NCBI RefSeq assembly: GCF_039540375.1
Contig: NZ_BAABEX010000010.1
Location: 13,733 to 77,732, forward strand
Origin: Acidovorax_G lacteus
Lineage (GTDB): Bacteria; Pseudomonadota; Gammaproteobacteria; Burkholderiales; Burkholderiaceae_C
DNA length: 64,000 bases
Direction of reading: 5' to 3'
The position numbers were made by a program, and so were the translations under genes. Below, piece after piece: positions 24,594 through 34,292 of this stretch. Position 1 is the first letter of the stretch. Every line of letters begins with the position of its first letter. A model generated the notes under the pieces. The model was not told the origin of the DNA and made no database searches. It saw only the letters and a program-made list of their open reading frames with translations.

Positions 24594-25727
24594 CTAGCGG
24601 CGGAACTTCCCGTCGGTGCCGATGATGGACAGGTCTGCGAAGTCCAGGCCCGTGTGGTCCTCGGGCGAGAAGTTCACTTCCAGGCCGCCGATGTCGAACT
24701 TGCGGATGCCTTCCAGCGCGGCGTGCACCTTGTCGCGCGTGGGCTTGGGGCCTGCGCGGCGCAGGGCTTCCACAAGCACCTTGGCTCCGGCAAAGCCTTC
24801 GAGCATGGCCGGGCTGACCTCCCCGAGGCCCTTGGCGCGCGCCAGATCCTGTGCCTCTTTGACCAACGGAAACGTGAGCGCCCGCTCGTTCGGGAACACC
24901 TGCGTCACGATCACGCCGCGGCCGTTGGCCCCCAGGCTCTTGATGAAGCCGCTGGATGCGTTGTTGGACAGGGTCACGATCTGTGCTGTGGATCCTGCCT
25001 GGCGCAGTGCGGTGGTGGCCTCGACCACTGCGGTGCCCGAGGCGACCAGCAGCACCGCCTGGGCCTCGGCCTTGGCCACCTTGGCCACGATGGGCGCAAA
25101 GTCGGGCTTGGCGCGGTCGAACTTCTCCTGCACCACAGGCTGCAGCTTGCTGGCCGTCAGGCCCTTGAGGGCTCCGGCGATGCCGTCGTCGCCAAAGCTG
25201 TCGTTGGCCGACACCAGCGCGATGCGCGTCACGCCCATGGAGGCCAGATGGGTCATGGCCTTCTCGGCTTCGCGCTGGTAGGTGGCACGCACGTTGAAGA
25301 TGTACTTTTGCACCGGCCGGTGCAGCACCATGGCCCCAGTGGACGGAGCCACCAGCGCGACGCCGTGCTTGTCGAGCAGCGGGATGATGGCCTCGGTGTG
25401 GGGCGTTCCGCGCGTGAGGAACATGGCCACGACACCCTGTTCTTCGATGAGCTTGCGCGCGTTCTCGGCTGCGAGCTTCGGATCGAACTTGTCGTCCAGC
25501 GATACCAGTTCGATCTTCTGGCCATTCACGCCGCCTTTGGCGTTGACTGCCTCGATGAACATCAGCGCGCCGTCGGTGGTTTCGCGCACCCCGGCCGCCA
25601 CCTGGCCCGAAAAGCCAGCCGTCTGGCCGACCAGAATCTGGGCCTGCGCGTTGCCCGCCAGGGCCATGCCCCAGACCGCGGCGGCCAGGGCGGCAGCGCG
25701 GCGCCAGCGGTTCCATGCGTGTGTCAT
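24594..25727 (-). CDS. ABC-type branched-chain amino-acid substrate-binding protein
   Basis: 377 residues from the ATG at 25727, with AGGAGA 8 bp upstream. A signal peptide (residues 1-29, ending ALAGNAQAQ) precedes a type I periplasmic-binding fold of the Leu/Ile/Val family: ILVGQTAGFSGQVAAGVRETTDGALMFIEAVNAKGGVNGQKI, LVAPSTGAMVLH, VSANDSFGDDG and an EGFAGAKVLVEALRRAG helix. No permease or ATPase genes lie near, so it is an orphan receptor that must share a transporter, or serves as a sensor partner. The ligand cannot be told. Confidence 0.88.
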   Translation of the reverse strand: MTHAWNRWRRAAALAAAVWGMALAGNAQAQILVGQTAGFSGQVAAGVRETTDGALMFIEAVNAKGGVNGQKIELVSLDDKFDPKLAAENARKLIEEQGVVAMFLTRGTPHTEAIIPLLDKHGVALVAPSTGAMVLHRPVQKYIFNVRATYQREAEKAMTHLASMGVTRIALVSANDSFGDDGIAGALKGLTASKLQPVVQEKFDRAKPDFAPIVAKVAKAEAQAVLLVASGTAVVEATTALRQAGSTAQIVTLSNNASSGFIKSLGANGRGVIVTQVFPNERALTFPLVKEAQDLARAKGLGEVSPAMLEGFAGAKVLVEALRRAGPKPTRDKVHAALEGIRKFDIGGLEVNFSPEDHTGLDFADLSIIGTDGKFRR

Positions 25728-25907
25728 GTTCGTCTCTCCTGCCTCGTAGTGGATGGCGAAGTCTAGCCACCGTTCTGTGACCACGCCATTGTGGACTGTC
25801 GCACGCGCTCTGGGGCCTGCAGACAGGCCGGGCGGCAAAACCCCCTGCGCGGCGCTGCTGCAAAGCGCTGCCTAGAATCTTTGGCCTCACTGCCGAAAGA
25901 CCGTCAC

Positions 25908-28900
25908 ATGACCCAGGGACTGATCCGCATCCGCGGCGCGCGCCAGCACAACCTCCGCAACCTGGACCTGGACCTGCACACGGGCGAGTTGACCGTGGTC
26001 ACCGGCCCCAGCGGTTCGGGCAAGTCCAGCCTGGTGTTCGACACGCTGTACGCCGAAGGCCAGCGCCGCTATGTGGAGACCTTCAGCGCCTATGCGCGGC
26101 AGTTTCTCGACCGCATGGACAAGCCCGCGGTCGACCGCGTCGAGGGCGTGCCACCGGCCATCGCCATCGACCAGACCAACCCGGTGCGCTCGAGCCGCTC
26201 CACCGTGGGCACGATGACCGAGCTCAACGACCACCTCAAGCTCTGGTTTGCGCGTGCGGCCCAGCTGTTTGACCGGCAGACGGGCCTGCCCGTGCGGCAC
26301 GACACGCCCGACACGATCTGCGCCACGCTGGCCGAGCGCGCCGCCACCCAGGGCGACCCGCGTCTGGTGCTCACCTTCGCGGTCGAGCTGCCCGCCCACA
26401 CCACGGCCGACGAGGTGCAGCAGTGGCTGTCGGCCAGCGGCTTCACGCGCGTGCAGGCCGAGCGCGAGGTGGCCACGCCCACGGGCCCCCGCAAGGTGCT
26501 GGACGTGGTGGCCGACCGCTTCCGCATGGGGGGGGCCGAGCGTGCGCGCGTCATCGAGGCGATCGAGGTGGCGCTCGCGCGCGGCGCGGGCCGGCTGCAG
26601 GTGTACCGGCTGCCCGACGCCGACGCGCCCGAGGGCACACAGCCCGAGGTGTGGCGCTTTTCCACCGGGCTGCACTGCCCCGAGAGCGACCTGCGCTACA
26701 GCGAGCCGCTGCCCTCGATGTTCTCGTTCAACTCGGCCGTAGGGGCCTGCGAGAGCTGCCGCGGCTTTGGCCGCGTGATCGGGGTGGACTGGGGGCTGGT
26801 GATCCCGAACGACAAGCTCACGCTGCGCGCAGGCGCGATCAAGCCCATCCAGACGCCCGCCTGGCAGGAGGCGCAGGACGACCTCATGCGCCACGCCGAG
26901 GCCGCGGGCATTCCGCGCGACACGCCCTGGGCCAAGCTCACGCCCGAGCAGCAGCACTGGGTGCTGCACGGTTCGCCGCACTGGAATGGCAAATGGAACC
27001 AGCAGTGGTACGGCATTGCGCGCTTTTTTGAGTACCTGGAGAGCAAGGCCTACAAGATGCACATCCGGGTGCTGCTGTCCAAGTACCGCAGCTACACCCG
27101 CTGCCCGGCCTGCGCGGGCGCGCGGCTCAAGACGGAAAGCCTGCTGTGGCGCATCGGCACGCGCGAGGCGGCCGACGCCGTGCTCCCGCCCGCCGAGCGC
27201 TTTCTGCCCCAGGGCGTGGGCTTCGGGCGCGAGGTGCTTGAACGCCTGCCCGGCCTGTGCCTGCACGATTTGATGCTCCTGCCGCTCGATCGGCTGCGCC
27301 GCTTTTTCGACCACATGGCGCCGCCCGCGCAGGATGCGGCTGGCGGCAGCGGCGAGGCGCAGGCCCTGCGCCTGCTGCACGAGGAAATCACCACGCGCAT
27401 CCGTTACCTGTGCGACGTGGGCATCGGTTACCTCACGCTCGACCGGCAAAGCCGCACCTTGAGCGGCGGCGAGGTGCAGCGCATCAACCTCACCACGGCC
27501 CTGGGCACCAGCCTGGTCAACACGCTGTTCGTGCTCGACGAACCCAGCATCGGCCTGCACCCGCGCGACATGCACCGCATCACCGAGGCCATGCTGCGCC
27601 TGCGCGACGCGGGCAACACCCTGGTGGTGGTGGAGCACGACCCGGCCGTGATGCTGGCGGCCGACCGCATCATCGACATGGGCCCGGGGCCGGGCCGCCA
27701 GGGGGGGCAGATCGTGTTCGACGGCCCCACGGGCGCGTTGCGCCAGGCCGACACGCTGACCGGCGCCTACCTGGGCGGGCGCAAGCAGGTGGGCTTCGGC
27801 TTCAAGCGCATGGTGACGGCGGCCACGCCGCGCCTCATCCTCGAAGGCGCGCGCGAGCACAACCTGCAGAACGTGTCGGTCGAGTTTCCGCTGCAGCGCC
27901 TGGTCACGGTGACCGGCGTGAGTGGCTCGGGCAAATCCACCCTGGTGCAGGACGTGCTGGCCCCGGCGCTGCTGCGCCACTTTGGCAAGGCCACCGAAAC
28001 CCCGGGCGCACACGACCGCCTGCTGGGTGCCGACCATCTGGCCGACGTGGTGTTCGTGGACCAGACGCCGATTGGCAAGACCGCGCGCTCCAACCCCGTG
28101 AGCTATGTGGGCGCGTGGGACGCGATCCGCGAGCTGTTTGCCGTGGCGCCGCTGTCGCGCGAGCGTGGCTACACCGCGGCCAAGTTCAGCTTCAACAGCG
28201 GCGACGGGCGCTGCCCCACCTGCGGCGGCTCGGGCTTCGAGCATGTGGAGATGCAATTCTTGAGCGACGTGTACCTGCGCTGCCCCGACTGCGACGGCCA
28301 GCGCTACCGCGCCGAAATCCTGGAAGTGCGCATCGAGCGCGGCGGCGTGCTGATGAACGTGGCCGACGTGCTGGGCCTCACGGTGGCCGAGGCCGTGGCC
28401 CGCTTCGCGCAGGACCGCGAGGTGCTGCGCGCGCTGCAGCCCATCGTGGACGTGGGCCTGGACTACGTGACCCTGGGCCAGCCCGTCCCCACGCTGAGTG
28501 GCGGCGAGGCGCAGCGCCTCAAGCTCGCGGGCTTTCTGGCCGAGGCCGCCAAGGGCGGCGCAAGCAGCCGCCAGCCCGTGGCGCGCAAGGGCACGCTGTT
28601 CCTGTTCGACGAGCCCACCACCGGCCTGCACTTTGACGACATTGCCAAGCTCATGCGCGCGCTGCGCAAGCTGGTGGACGCGGGGCATTCGCTGGTCGTG
28701 ATCGAGCACAACCTTGACGTGATCCGCGCCAGCGACTGGCTGATCGACCTGGGCCCCGAGGGCGGCGATGGGGGCGGGCGGGTGGTGGCCGAAGGCACGC
28801 CCGAAGACGTGCGCCAGCACCCCACGTCGCACACCGGGCGCGCGCTGCGCGAGTACGACCTGGCCCTGGGCGAAGGCGGGCACAGCGTGCACGAGCAGCA

Positions 28901-31748
28901 GGCTGTGCTCCGAAAAAAGGAGCGGGAGAGCCAGCGTGGACAAGCACAAACTGCCGATTTGGTGCATGGTGCCCACGGGGCCATCGAGATCGTCAACGCC
29001 CGCGAACACAACCTGCGCGGGCTGGACGTGCAGATTCCGCGCGGCCGCTTCAACGTGATCACGGGCGTGAGCGGCTCGGGCAAGTCCACGCTGGCCTTCG
29101 ACATCCTGTTCAACGAGGGTCAGCGCCGCTACCTGGAAAGCCTCAACGCCTACGCGCGCAGCATCGTGCAGCCTGCCGGGCGGCCCGAGGTGGACGCGGT
29201 GTACGGCATTCCGCCCACGGTGGCGATCGAGCAGCGCCTCTCGCGCGGCGGGCGCAAGAGCACGGTGGGCACGACCACCGAGGTCTGGCACTTCCTGCGG
29301 CTGCTGTACGTCAAGCTGGGCGTTCAGCACTGCGTGCACGACGGCGCGGCCGTGCAGCCGCAGACGGCCGAGAGCATCGCCGCGCAGTTGCTCACGCAGT
29401 TTCGCGGGCAGACGATTGGCCTGCTGGCCCCGCTGGTGCTCAACCGCAAGGGCGTGTACACCGAGCTGGCCGACTGGGCGCGGCCGCGCGGCTTCACGCA
29501 CCTGCGGGTGGACGGCGAATTCCTGCCGACCACCGGGTTCCCGCGCATCGACCGCTTCAAGGAGCACACCATCGAGCTGCCCGTGGCCAGCCTGCGCGTG
29601 GTGCCCGAAGACGAAGGCCTGCTGCGCGCCAAGCTGGCCGAGGCATTGGGCCACGGCAAGGGCGTGCTGCATGTGCTCAGCGGCCTGGATGGCCTGGCCG
29701 AGGCGCTGCAGGCCGGTGCCTCCACCGCGGGCATCGGCACGCTGCAGGTGTATTCGACCCAGCGCGCCTGCCCGGTGTGTGCCACCAGCTATGCCGAGCT
29801 GGACCCGCGCCTGTTCAGCTACAACAGCAAGCACGGCTGGTGCCCCGACTGCGTGGGCACGGGCGTGCAGCTCACGCGCGAGCAGCGCAAACTGCTCGAC
29901 GATTCGCTGCCGTCCGACAAGGACAAGGGCCGTGAGCAAACCTTTGCCGAGCCCGAGGTGGACGACGTGGCCGACCAGCCCTGCCGCACCTGCGGCGGCA
30001 CGCGGCTCAATGCCACAGCCCGGGCCGTGCGCTTTGCGGGCGTGGGCATTGCCGACATCGCCCGCCTGAGCGTGAGCGACGTGCGCCGCTGGGTGCAGAA
30101 CCTCCGCGCCCAGGGCGGCCTGACGGCGCGCGAGGCCGACATTGCGCGCGACCTGCTGCCCGAGATCCAGGGGCGGCTCGAATTCCTCGAAGAAGTGGGC
30201 CTGGGCTACCTCACGCTCGACCGTGGCGCGCCCACGCTCAGCGGCGGCGAGGCGCAGCGCATCCGCCTGGCCGCGCAGCTGGGCAGCAACCTGCAGGGCG
30301 TGTGCTACGTGCTCGACGAGCCCACCATCGGCCTGCATGCGCGCGACAACCAGATCCTGCTGAACGCGCTGCACAAGCTGGGCGACAAAGGCAACACGCT
30401 GGTGGTGGTGGAGCACGACGAAGACACCATCCGCCGCGCCGACCACATCATCGACATCGGCCCGAGCGCGGGCAAGCGCGGCGGGCGGCTGGTGGCGCAG
30501 GGCAGCGTGGCCGACGTGCAGGCCGCCGAAGACTCGCAGACCGGCCGCTACCTGCGGCACGCCATGCGCCACCCGCTGCAGCCACGCCGCGCGGTGATTG
30601 CTCCTGAATCCATAGCGCGAGATGCAGCGCAGATAAGCACGAGCGGTACAAATGGCACTAAAGACGCAAAAGAGCCAGAGCCGCTGCGCTGGCTCACGGT
30701 GCAGGGCGCGCACCTGCACAACCTGCAGCAGGTCACGGTGCGCGTGCCGCTCAAGCGCCTGGTGGCCGTCACAGGCGTGAGCGGCTCGGGCAAATCGACC
30801 CTGGCGCGCGACGTGCTGCTGGCCAACGTGGCCGCCTGGGTGCAGCAGCGCGCCACCAAGGCCGGGCGCGACGCGATGGACGCGGGCAAGGCCCCAGCGC
30901 TCATGGGCTGCACCGGCCTGGCCGGGTTCGAGACCATCGACCGCGTGCTCGAAGTGGACCAGACCCCGATCGGCAAAACGCCGCGCAGCTGCCCGGCCAC
31001 CTACATCGGCTTCTGGGACACCATCCGCAAGCTGTTTGCCGAAACCCTGGAGGCCAAGGCGCGCGGCTATGCGGCCGGGCGCTTTTCCTTCAACACCGGC
31101 GAAGGCCGCTGCCCGGTGTGCGAAGGGGCGGGCGTGCGCACCATCGAGATGAGCTTCTTGCCCGACGTGAAGGTGCCCTGCGAGGCCTGCCATGGCGCGC
31201 GCTTCAATCCCGAGACCTTGGCCGTGTCCTGGCGCGGCAAGAGCATTGGCGACGTGCTGCGCATGGAGGTGGACGAGGCGGTGGAGTTCTTCGCCAGCAT
31301 GCCCAGCATCGCGCACCCGCTGCAGCTTTTGAAGGACGTGGGCCTGGGCTACCTCACCCTGGGCCAGCCCTCGCCGACCTTGAGTGGTGGCGAGGCGCAG
31401 CGCATCAAGCTCGTGACCGAGCTGACCAAGGTGCGCGACGAGGTGGGCCGCCGCGGGCAAAAAGCGCCGCACACGCTCTACGTGCTGGACGAGCCCACCG
31501 TCGGTCTGCACATGGCCGATGTGGACAAGCTCATCCGCGTGCTGCACCGCCTGGTGGACGGCGGCCACAGCGTGGTGGTGATCGAGCACGACCTGGACGT
31601 GATCGCTGAGGCCGACTGGATCATCGACCTGGGCCCTGAAGGCGGGGAGGGTGGCGGCCGCATCGTGGCCGCCGACACGCCCGAAGCCGTGGTGGCGCAG
31701 GGCACGCACACGGGCCGGGCGCTGGCGCCGGTGCTCGCGCGGGGCTGA
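25908..31748 (+). CDS. uvrA: Double-length UvrA-type excinuclease ATPase (tandem fusion of two UvrA units)
   Basis: 1946 residues, twice the usual 940. Four Walker A motifs (starting at residues about 33, 670, 1053 and 1623) and four LSGGE signatures show two complete UvrA units, about 1-950 and 985-1946. UvrA recognises damaged DNA and loads UvrB. Both units keep the zinc module of the second ATPase half (CPTCGGSG..CPDC and CPVCEGAG..CEAC). Near the first module, unit 1 reads C257-P-E-S, with one Cys replaced, then C281-x-x-C284; unit 2 keeps all four. The start is the ATG at 25908, with a TAGAAT -10-like box at 25873. A dispersed repeat lies in frame at residues 1572-1580. Such long forms are known in Burkholderiales, usually beside a normal uvrA elsewhere. 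Confidence 0.92.
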   Translation: MTQGLIRIRGARQHNLRNLDLDLHTGELTVVTGPSGSGKSSLVFDTLYAEGQRRYVETFSAYARQFLDRMDKPAVDRVEGVPPAIAIDQTNPVRSSRSTVGTMTELNDHLKLWFARAAQLFDRQTGLPVRHDTPDTICATLAERAATQGDPRLVLTFAVELPAHTTADEVQQWLSASGFTRVQAEREVATPTGPRKVLDVVADRFRMGGAERARVIEAIEVALARGAGRLQVYRLPDADAPEGTQPEVWRFSTGLHCPESDLRYSEPLPSMFSFNSAVGACESCRGFGRVIGVDWGLVIPNDKLTLRAGAIKPIQTPAWQEAQDDLMRHAEAAGIPRDTPWAKLTPEQQHWVLHGSPHWNGKWNQQWYGIARFFEYLESKAYKMHIRVLLSKYRSYTRCPACAGARLKTESLLWRIGTREAADAVLPPAERFLPQGVGFGREVLERLPGLCLHDLMLLPLDRLRRFFDHMAPPAQDAAGGSGEAQALRLLHEEITTRIRYLCDVGIGYLTLDRQSRTLSGGEVQRINLTTALGTSLVNTLFVLDEPSIGLHPRDMHRITEAMLRLRDAGNTLVVVEHDPAVMLAADRIIDMGPGPGRQGGQIVFDGPTGALRQADTLTGAYLGGRKQVGFGFKRMVTAATPRLILEGAREHNLQNVSVEFPLQRLVTVTGVSGSGKSTLVQDVLAPALLRHFGKATETPGAHDRLLGADHLADVVFVDQTPIGKTARSNPVSYVGAWDAIRELFAVAPLSRERGYTAAKFSFNSGDGRCPTCGGSGFEHVEMQFLSDVYLRCPDCDGQRYRAEILEVRIERGGVLMNVADVLGLTVAEAVARFAQDREVLRALQPIVDVGLDYVTLGQPVPTLSGGEAQRLKLAGFLAEAAKGGASSRQPVARKGTLFLFDEPTTGLHFDDIAKLMRALRKLVDAGHSLVVIEHNLDVIRASDWLIDLGPEGGDGGGRVVAEGTPEDVRQHPTSHTGRALREYDLALGEGGHSVHEQQAVLRKKERESQRGQAQTADLVHGAHGAIEIVNAREHNLRGLDVQIPRGRFNVITGVSGSGKSTLAFDILFNEGQRRYLESLNAYARSIVQPAGRPEVDAVYGIPPTVAIEQRLSRGGRKSTVGTTTEVWHFLRLLYVKLGVQHCVHDGAAVQPQTAESIAAQLLTQFRGQTIGLLAPLVLNRKGVYTELADWARPRGFTHLRVDGEFLPTTGFPRIDRFKEHTIELPVASLRVVPEDEGLLRAKLAEALGHGKGVLHVLSGLDGLAEALQAGASTAGIGTLQVYSTQRACPVCATSYAELDPRLFSYNSKHGWCPDCVGTGVQLTREQRKLLDDSLPSDKDKGREQTFAEPEVDDVADQPCRTCGGTRLNATARAVRFAGVGIADIARLSVSDVRRWVQNLRAQGGLTAREADIARDLLPEIQGRLEFLEEVGLGYLTLDRGAPTLSGGEAQRIRLAAQLGSNLQGVCYVLDEPTIGLHARDNQILLNALHKLGDKGNTLVVVEHDEDTIRRADHIIDIGPSAGKRGGRLVAQGSVADVQAAEDSQTGRYLRHAMRHPLQPRRAVIAPESIARDAAQISTSGTNGTKDAKEPEPLRWLTVQGAHLHNLQQVTVRVPLKRLVAVTGVSGSGKSTLARDVLLANVAAWVQQRATKAGRDAMDAGKAPALMGCTGLAGFETIDRVLEVDQTPIGKTPRSCPATYIGFWDTIRKLFAETLEAKARGYAAGRFSFNTGEGRCPVCEGAGVRTIEMSFLPDVKVPCEACHGARFNPETLAVSWRGKSIGDVLRMEVDEAVEFFASMPSIAHPLQLLKDVGLGYLTLGQPSPTLSGGEAQRIKLVTELTKVRDEVGRRGQKAPHTLYVLDEPTVGLHMADVDKLIRVLHRLVDGGHSVVVIEHDLDVIAEADWIIDLGPEGGEGGGRIVAADTPEAVVAQGTHTGRALAPVLARG
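30597..30648 (-). repeat. Dispersed repeat, copy 4 (diverged), inside uvrA
   Basis: ATTGCTCCTGAATCCATAGC starts it and CAGATAAGCACGAGCGGTAC ends it. It aligns with copy 3 at both ends and is diverged in the middle. It encodes a hydrophilic linker just before the last ATPase half of UvrA. Confidence 0.7.
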
Positions 31749-31818
31749 CCCGGCCGCCGCTCTGGGCGGGGCGCGTTCGGGCCCCGTACCATGCAGCCAC
31801 CCGCGTGCCCTCCCGCCC

Positions 31819-32214
31819 ATGCCCCCGGATTCCGCCCCGCCCCCCGACACCGCCGCAGCACCCGGCCGGGTGGTCGCCTGGCTGCAGCCGGCAGCGCCAC
31901 CCAAGCCGCCCGTGGGCGCGCCCTGCAATGGCTGCGGCCTGTGCTGCCTGGCCGAGCCCTGTCCGGTGGGCATGCTGCTGTCGCGCCGCCGCCAGGGGGC
32001 CTGCGTGGCGCTGCGCTGGCAGGCCGATGCCCAGCGCTATGCCTGCGGTTTGCTCATCGACCCGGGCGGCGTGACCGGCCTGCGCGCCGCCTGGGCGCAG
32101 CGCACCGTGGTGCGGCTTGCGCGCCGCTGGATTGCGGCTGGCACCGGCTGTGACGCCGACCTGGAGGCCGCGCCCGGTACGCCCGGGGGCCAGCCCCCGC
32201 ATGGCCAGCCTTGA
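31819..32214 (+). CDS. Small cysteine-cluster protein (CxxCxxCC), function unknown
   Basis: 131 residues from the ATG at 31819, 70 bp after uvrA. The only motif is a tight cluster C36-x2-C39-x2-C42-C43-x4-C48 (CNGCGLCCLAEPC), with further Cys at ACVAL and YACGLL. The cluster resembles the CxxCxxCC metal-chelating proteins. The N- and C-terminal tails are rich in Pro and Gly and probably disordered. It might bind zinc or iron. No partner is evident beyond proximity to uvrA. Confidence 0.65.
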   Translation: MPPDSAPPPDTAAAPGRVVAWLQPAAPPKPPVGAPCNGCGLCCLAEPCPVGMLLSRRRQGACVALRWQADAQRYACGLLIDPGGVTGLRAAWAQRTVVRLARRWIAAGTGCDADLEAAPGTPGGQPPHGQP

Positions 32215-32365
32215 GACGCGGTGTGCCGTGGCGGCCGCCGGGTGTGGCCCGCAGCGCCAATGTCACCTGCACGACGGACACAGGCCGCGATCCCGCTAGA
32301 GTGGGCAACCACCGCCCGGCGCATCTTTTCTTGTGCTCCGCCGCCGCGCGGCCAGGAGACAACAC

Positions 32366-33121
32366 ATGCACATCCCCTCCCTGCAAGGCCAGGTCTCGCC
32401 CGAAGAATGGCAACTGCGCGTGGACCTCGCGGCCTGCTACCGCCTTGTGGCGCTGTACGGCTGGAGCGATCTGGTCTTCACCCACATCAGCGCGCGCGTG
32501 CCCGGGCCCGAGCACCACTTCCTCATCAACCCCTACGGGCTCATGTTCGACGAGATCACCGCCTCGTCGCTGGTGAAGGTGGACCAGGACTGCCAGAAGC
32601 TGCACGACAGCCCCTTCCCGGTGAACCCCGCAGGCTTCACCATCCACAGCGCGGTGCACGAGGTGCGCCCCGACGTGACCTGCGTGCTGCACACCCACAC
32701 CCGCGCGGGCGTGGCCGTGGCCGCGCAGCGTTGCGGTGTGCTGCCCATTTCGCAGCAAAGCACTTTCGTGCTGGCGTCGCTGGCCTATCACGACTACGAA
32801 GGCGTGGCCTTCCGCCCCGAAGAAAAGCCGCGCCTGCAGGCCGATCTGGGGCAGGCCAACTTCCTGTGCCTGCGCAACCATGGCCTGCTCACAGTGGGCC
32901 GCACCATTGCCGACGCATTCCTGTCGATGTACGTGTTTGAAAGCGCGTGCCAGATCCAGGTGGCCGCGCAGGCCGGCGGCGAACTGGTGCAGGTGGACCC
33001 GGCCATCATCGCTGGCACCGCGCGCGCCATGCAGGTGCAGACCGGCGGCATGGGCGGGCAGTTTGCATGGCCCGCGCTGATCCGCAAGCTTGACCGCGTG
33101 GACGGCAGCTACAAGACATGA
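32366..33121 (+). CDS. Class II aldolase/adducin family protein
   Basis: 251 residues; AGGAGA at 32354-32359 supports the ATG at 32366. The fold signatures are RVDLAACYRLVALYGWSDLVFTHISARVPG, INPYGLMFDEITAS, the zinc-binding HTHTRAGVAVAAQRCG (His pair) and LRNHGLLTVGRTI with a third His. The family includes fuculose-phosphate aldolase and decarboxylating enzymes. The next gene overlaps by 4 bp, and a Bug receptor follows, so a small catabolic unit is likely. The substrate is unknown. Confidence 0.88.
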   Translation: MHIPSLQGQVSPEEWQLRVDLAACYRLVALYGWSDLVFTHISARVPGPEHHFLINPYGLMFDEITASSLVKVDQDCQKLHDSPFPVNPAGFTIHSAVHEVRPDVTCVLHTHTRAGVAVAAQRCGVLPISQQSTFVLASLAYHDYEGVAFRPEEKPRLQADLGQANFLCLRNHGLLTVGRTIADAFLSMYVFESACQIQVAAQAGGELVQVDPAIIAGTARAMQVQTGGMGGQFAWPALIRKLDRVDGSYKT

Positions 33122-34173
33122 GCGCAGCCGCCACTGCCGCCCCCCAGGCGGTCATTCAGGCCGTGCCGGGCACGGTGGTGGTGCTGGGCGCAGGCTCCAT
33201 CGGGGCTTACGTCGGCGGCGCGTTGCAGGCGGCGGGCGTGCCCGTGGTGCTCGTGGGCCGTGCGCGCATGGCCGAGCGCATCGCCCGCCACGGCCTGCGT
33301 TTGTCGGACCTGGCTGGCCGCCAGACCCACCTGCCGGCCGAGGCCGTGCGCTACACCCAAGACCCGGCGGCGCTGGCCCAGGCCGTGCTCGTGCTCGTGG
33401 CCGTCAAAAGCGGCGACACCGACACGGCCGCGGCCACCGTGGCACGCCATGCCCCGGCCGGGGCGGTGGTGCTGAGCCTGCAAAACGGCATCGGCCATGC
33501 CGAGCGCCTGCGCGCGGCGCTGCCGGGGCGCACGGTGCTGGCCGGCATGGTGCCCTTCAACGTGGTGCAGACGCCCGATGGCCGCCTGCACCGTGGCACC
33601 TTTGGCGAGCTGATGGTCGAGGCCCACCCGGCCTGGGCCGCCTGGCACGCAGGCTTTGCCGCCGCCCACCTGCCGCTGCAGGAGCGGCCCGACATGCCGG
33701 CCGTGCAGTGGGGCAAGCTGCTGCTCAACCTCAACAACCCGGTCAATGCGCTGTCGGGCCAGCCGCTGCAGCGCCAACTGTCGCAGCGTGCCTACCGCCG
33801 CGTGCTGGCCGCAGCGGTGGACGAAGCCCTGGCCGCGCTGCGGGCCCACGGCATCACCCCTGCGGCTGTGGGGGCAGTGGCCCCGCGCTGGCTGCCCACG
33901 CTGCTGCGCCTGCCCGATGCGCTGTTTCGCCGCGTGGCCGCGCGCATGCTGCGCATGGACCCGGAGGCCCGCTCCTCCATGTGGGAAGACCTGCAGGCCG
34001 GCCGTTTGACCGAGGTCGAAGCCCTGAACGGTGCCGTGGTGCGCCTGGCCGCCCAGGCGGGGCGGGAGGCGCCCGTGAACGCCCGGCTGTGCGCGCTGGT
34101 GCATGCGGCCGAATCCGGCGGGCCGCGTGATTTCAGCGGCCCGGCGCTCTGGCAGGCCGTGCGGCCTGGCTGA
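33118..34173 (+). CDS. 2-dehydropantoate 2-reductase family (PanE/ApbA-like) oxidoreductase
   Basis: 351 residues starting in an ATGA overlap with the class II aldolase gene. The N-terminal Rossmann motif is VVVLGAGSIGAYVGGAL (residues about 19-35), followed by VAVKSGDT, LSLQNGIGHAERLR, and the C-terminal helical domain with the catalytic Lys in WGKLLLNLNNPVNAL and RSSMWEDLQAGRLTEVEALNG. These match ketopantoate reductases, but in this family many catabolic homologues reduce other 2-oxo acids. Coupling to an aldolase suggests the two enzymes act consecutively. Confidence 0.87.
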   Translation: MSAAATAAPQAVIQAVPGTVVVLGAGSIGAYVGGALQAAGVPVVLVGRARMAERIARHGLRLSDLAGRQTHLPAEAVRYTQDPAALAQAVLVLVAVKSGDTDTAAATVARHAPAGAVVLSLQNGIGHAERLRAALPGRTVLAGMVPFNVVQTPDGRLHRGTFGELMVEAHPAWAAWHAGFAAAHLPLQERPDMPAVQWGKLLLNLNNPVNALSGQPLQRQLSQRAYRRVLAAAVDEALAALRAHGITPAAVGAVAPRWLPTLLRLPDALFRRVAARMLRMDPEARSSMWEDLQAGRLTEVEALNGAVVRLAAQAGREAPVNARLCALVHAAESGGPRDFSGPALWQAVRPG

Positions 34174-34292
34174 GGCCAGCGCGCCCTGCGGGCCATGGCA
34201 CCTTGGCGACAGCGGGCTAGGGCTTTCCTTCATGCGCGGGTCTGCCGCCTGCAGTGCAATAAAGCATCGTGATTCCCCAAGGAGTACCCACC

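Noticed and set aside
25887..31973. Antisense open frame of about 2028 codons opposite uvrA
   Set aside because: It mirrors the uvrA codons (GC-rich third positions leave few stops on the other strand). Its composition is His/Ala/Gln/Arg-rich without domains, while the plus strand encodes a complete UvrA.
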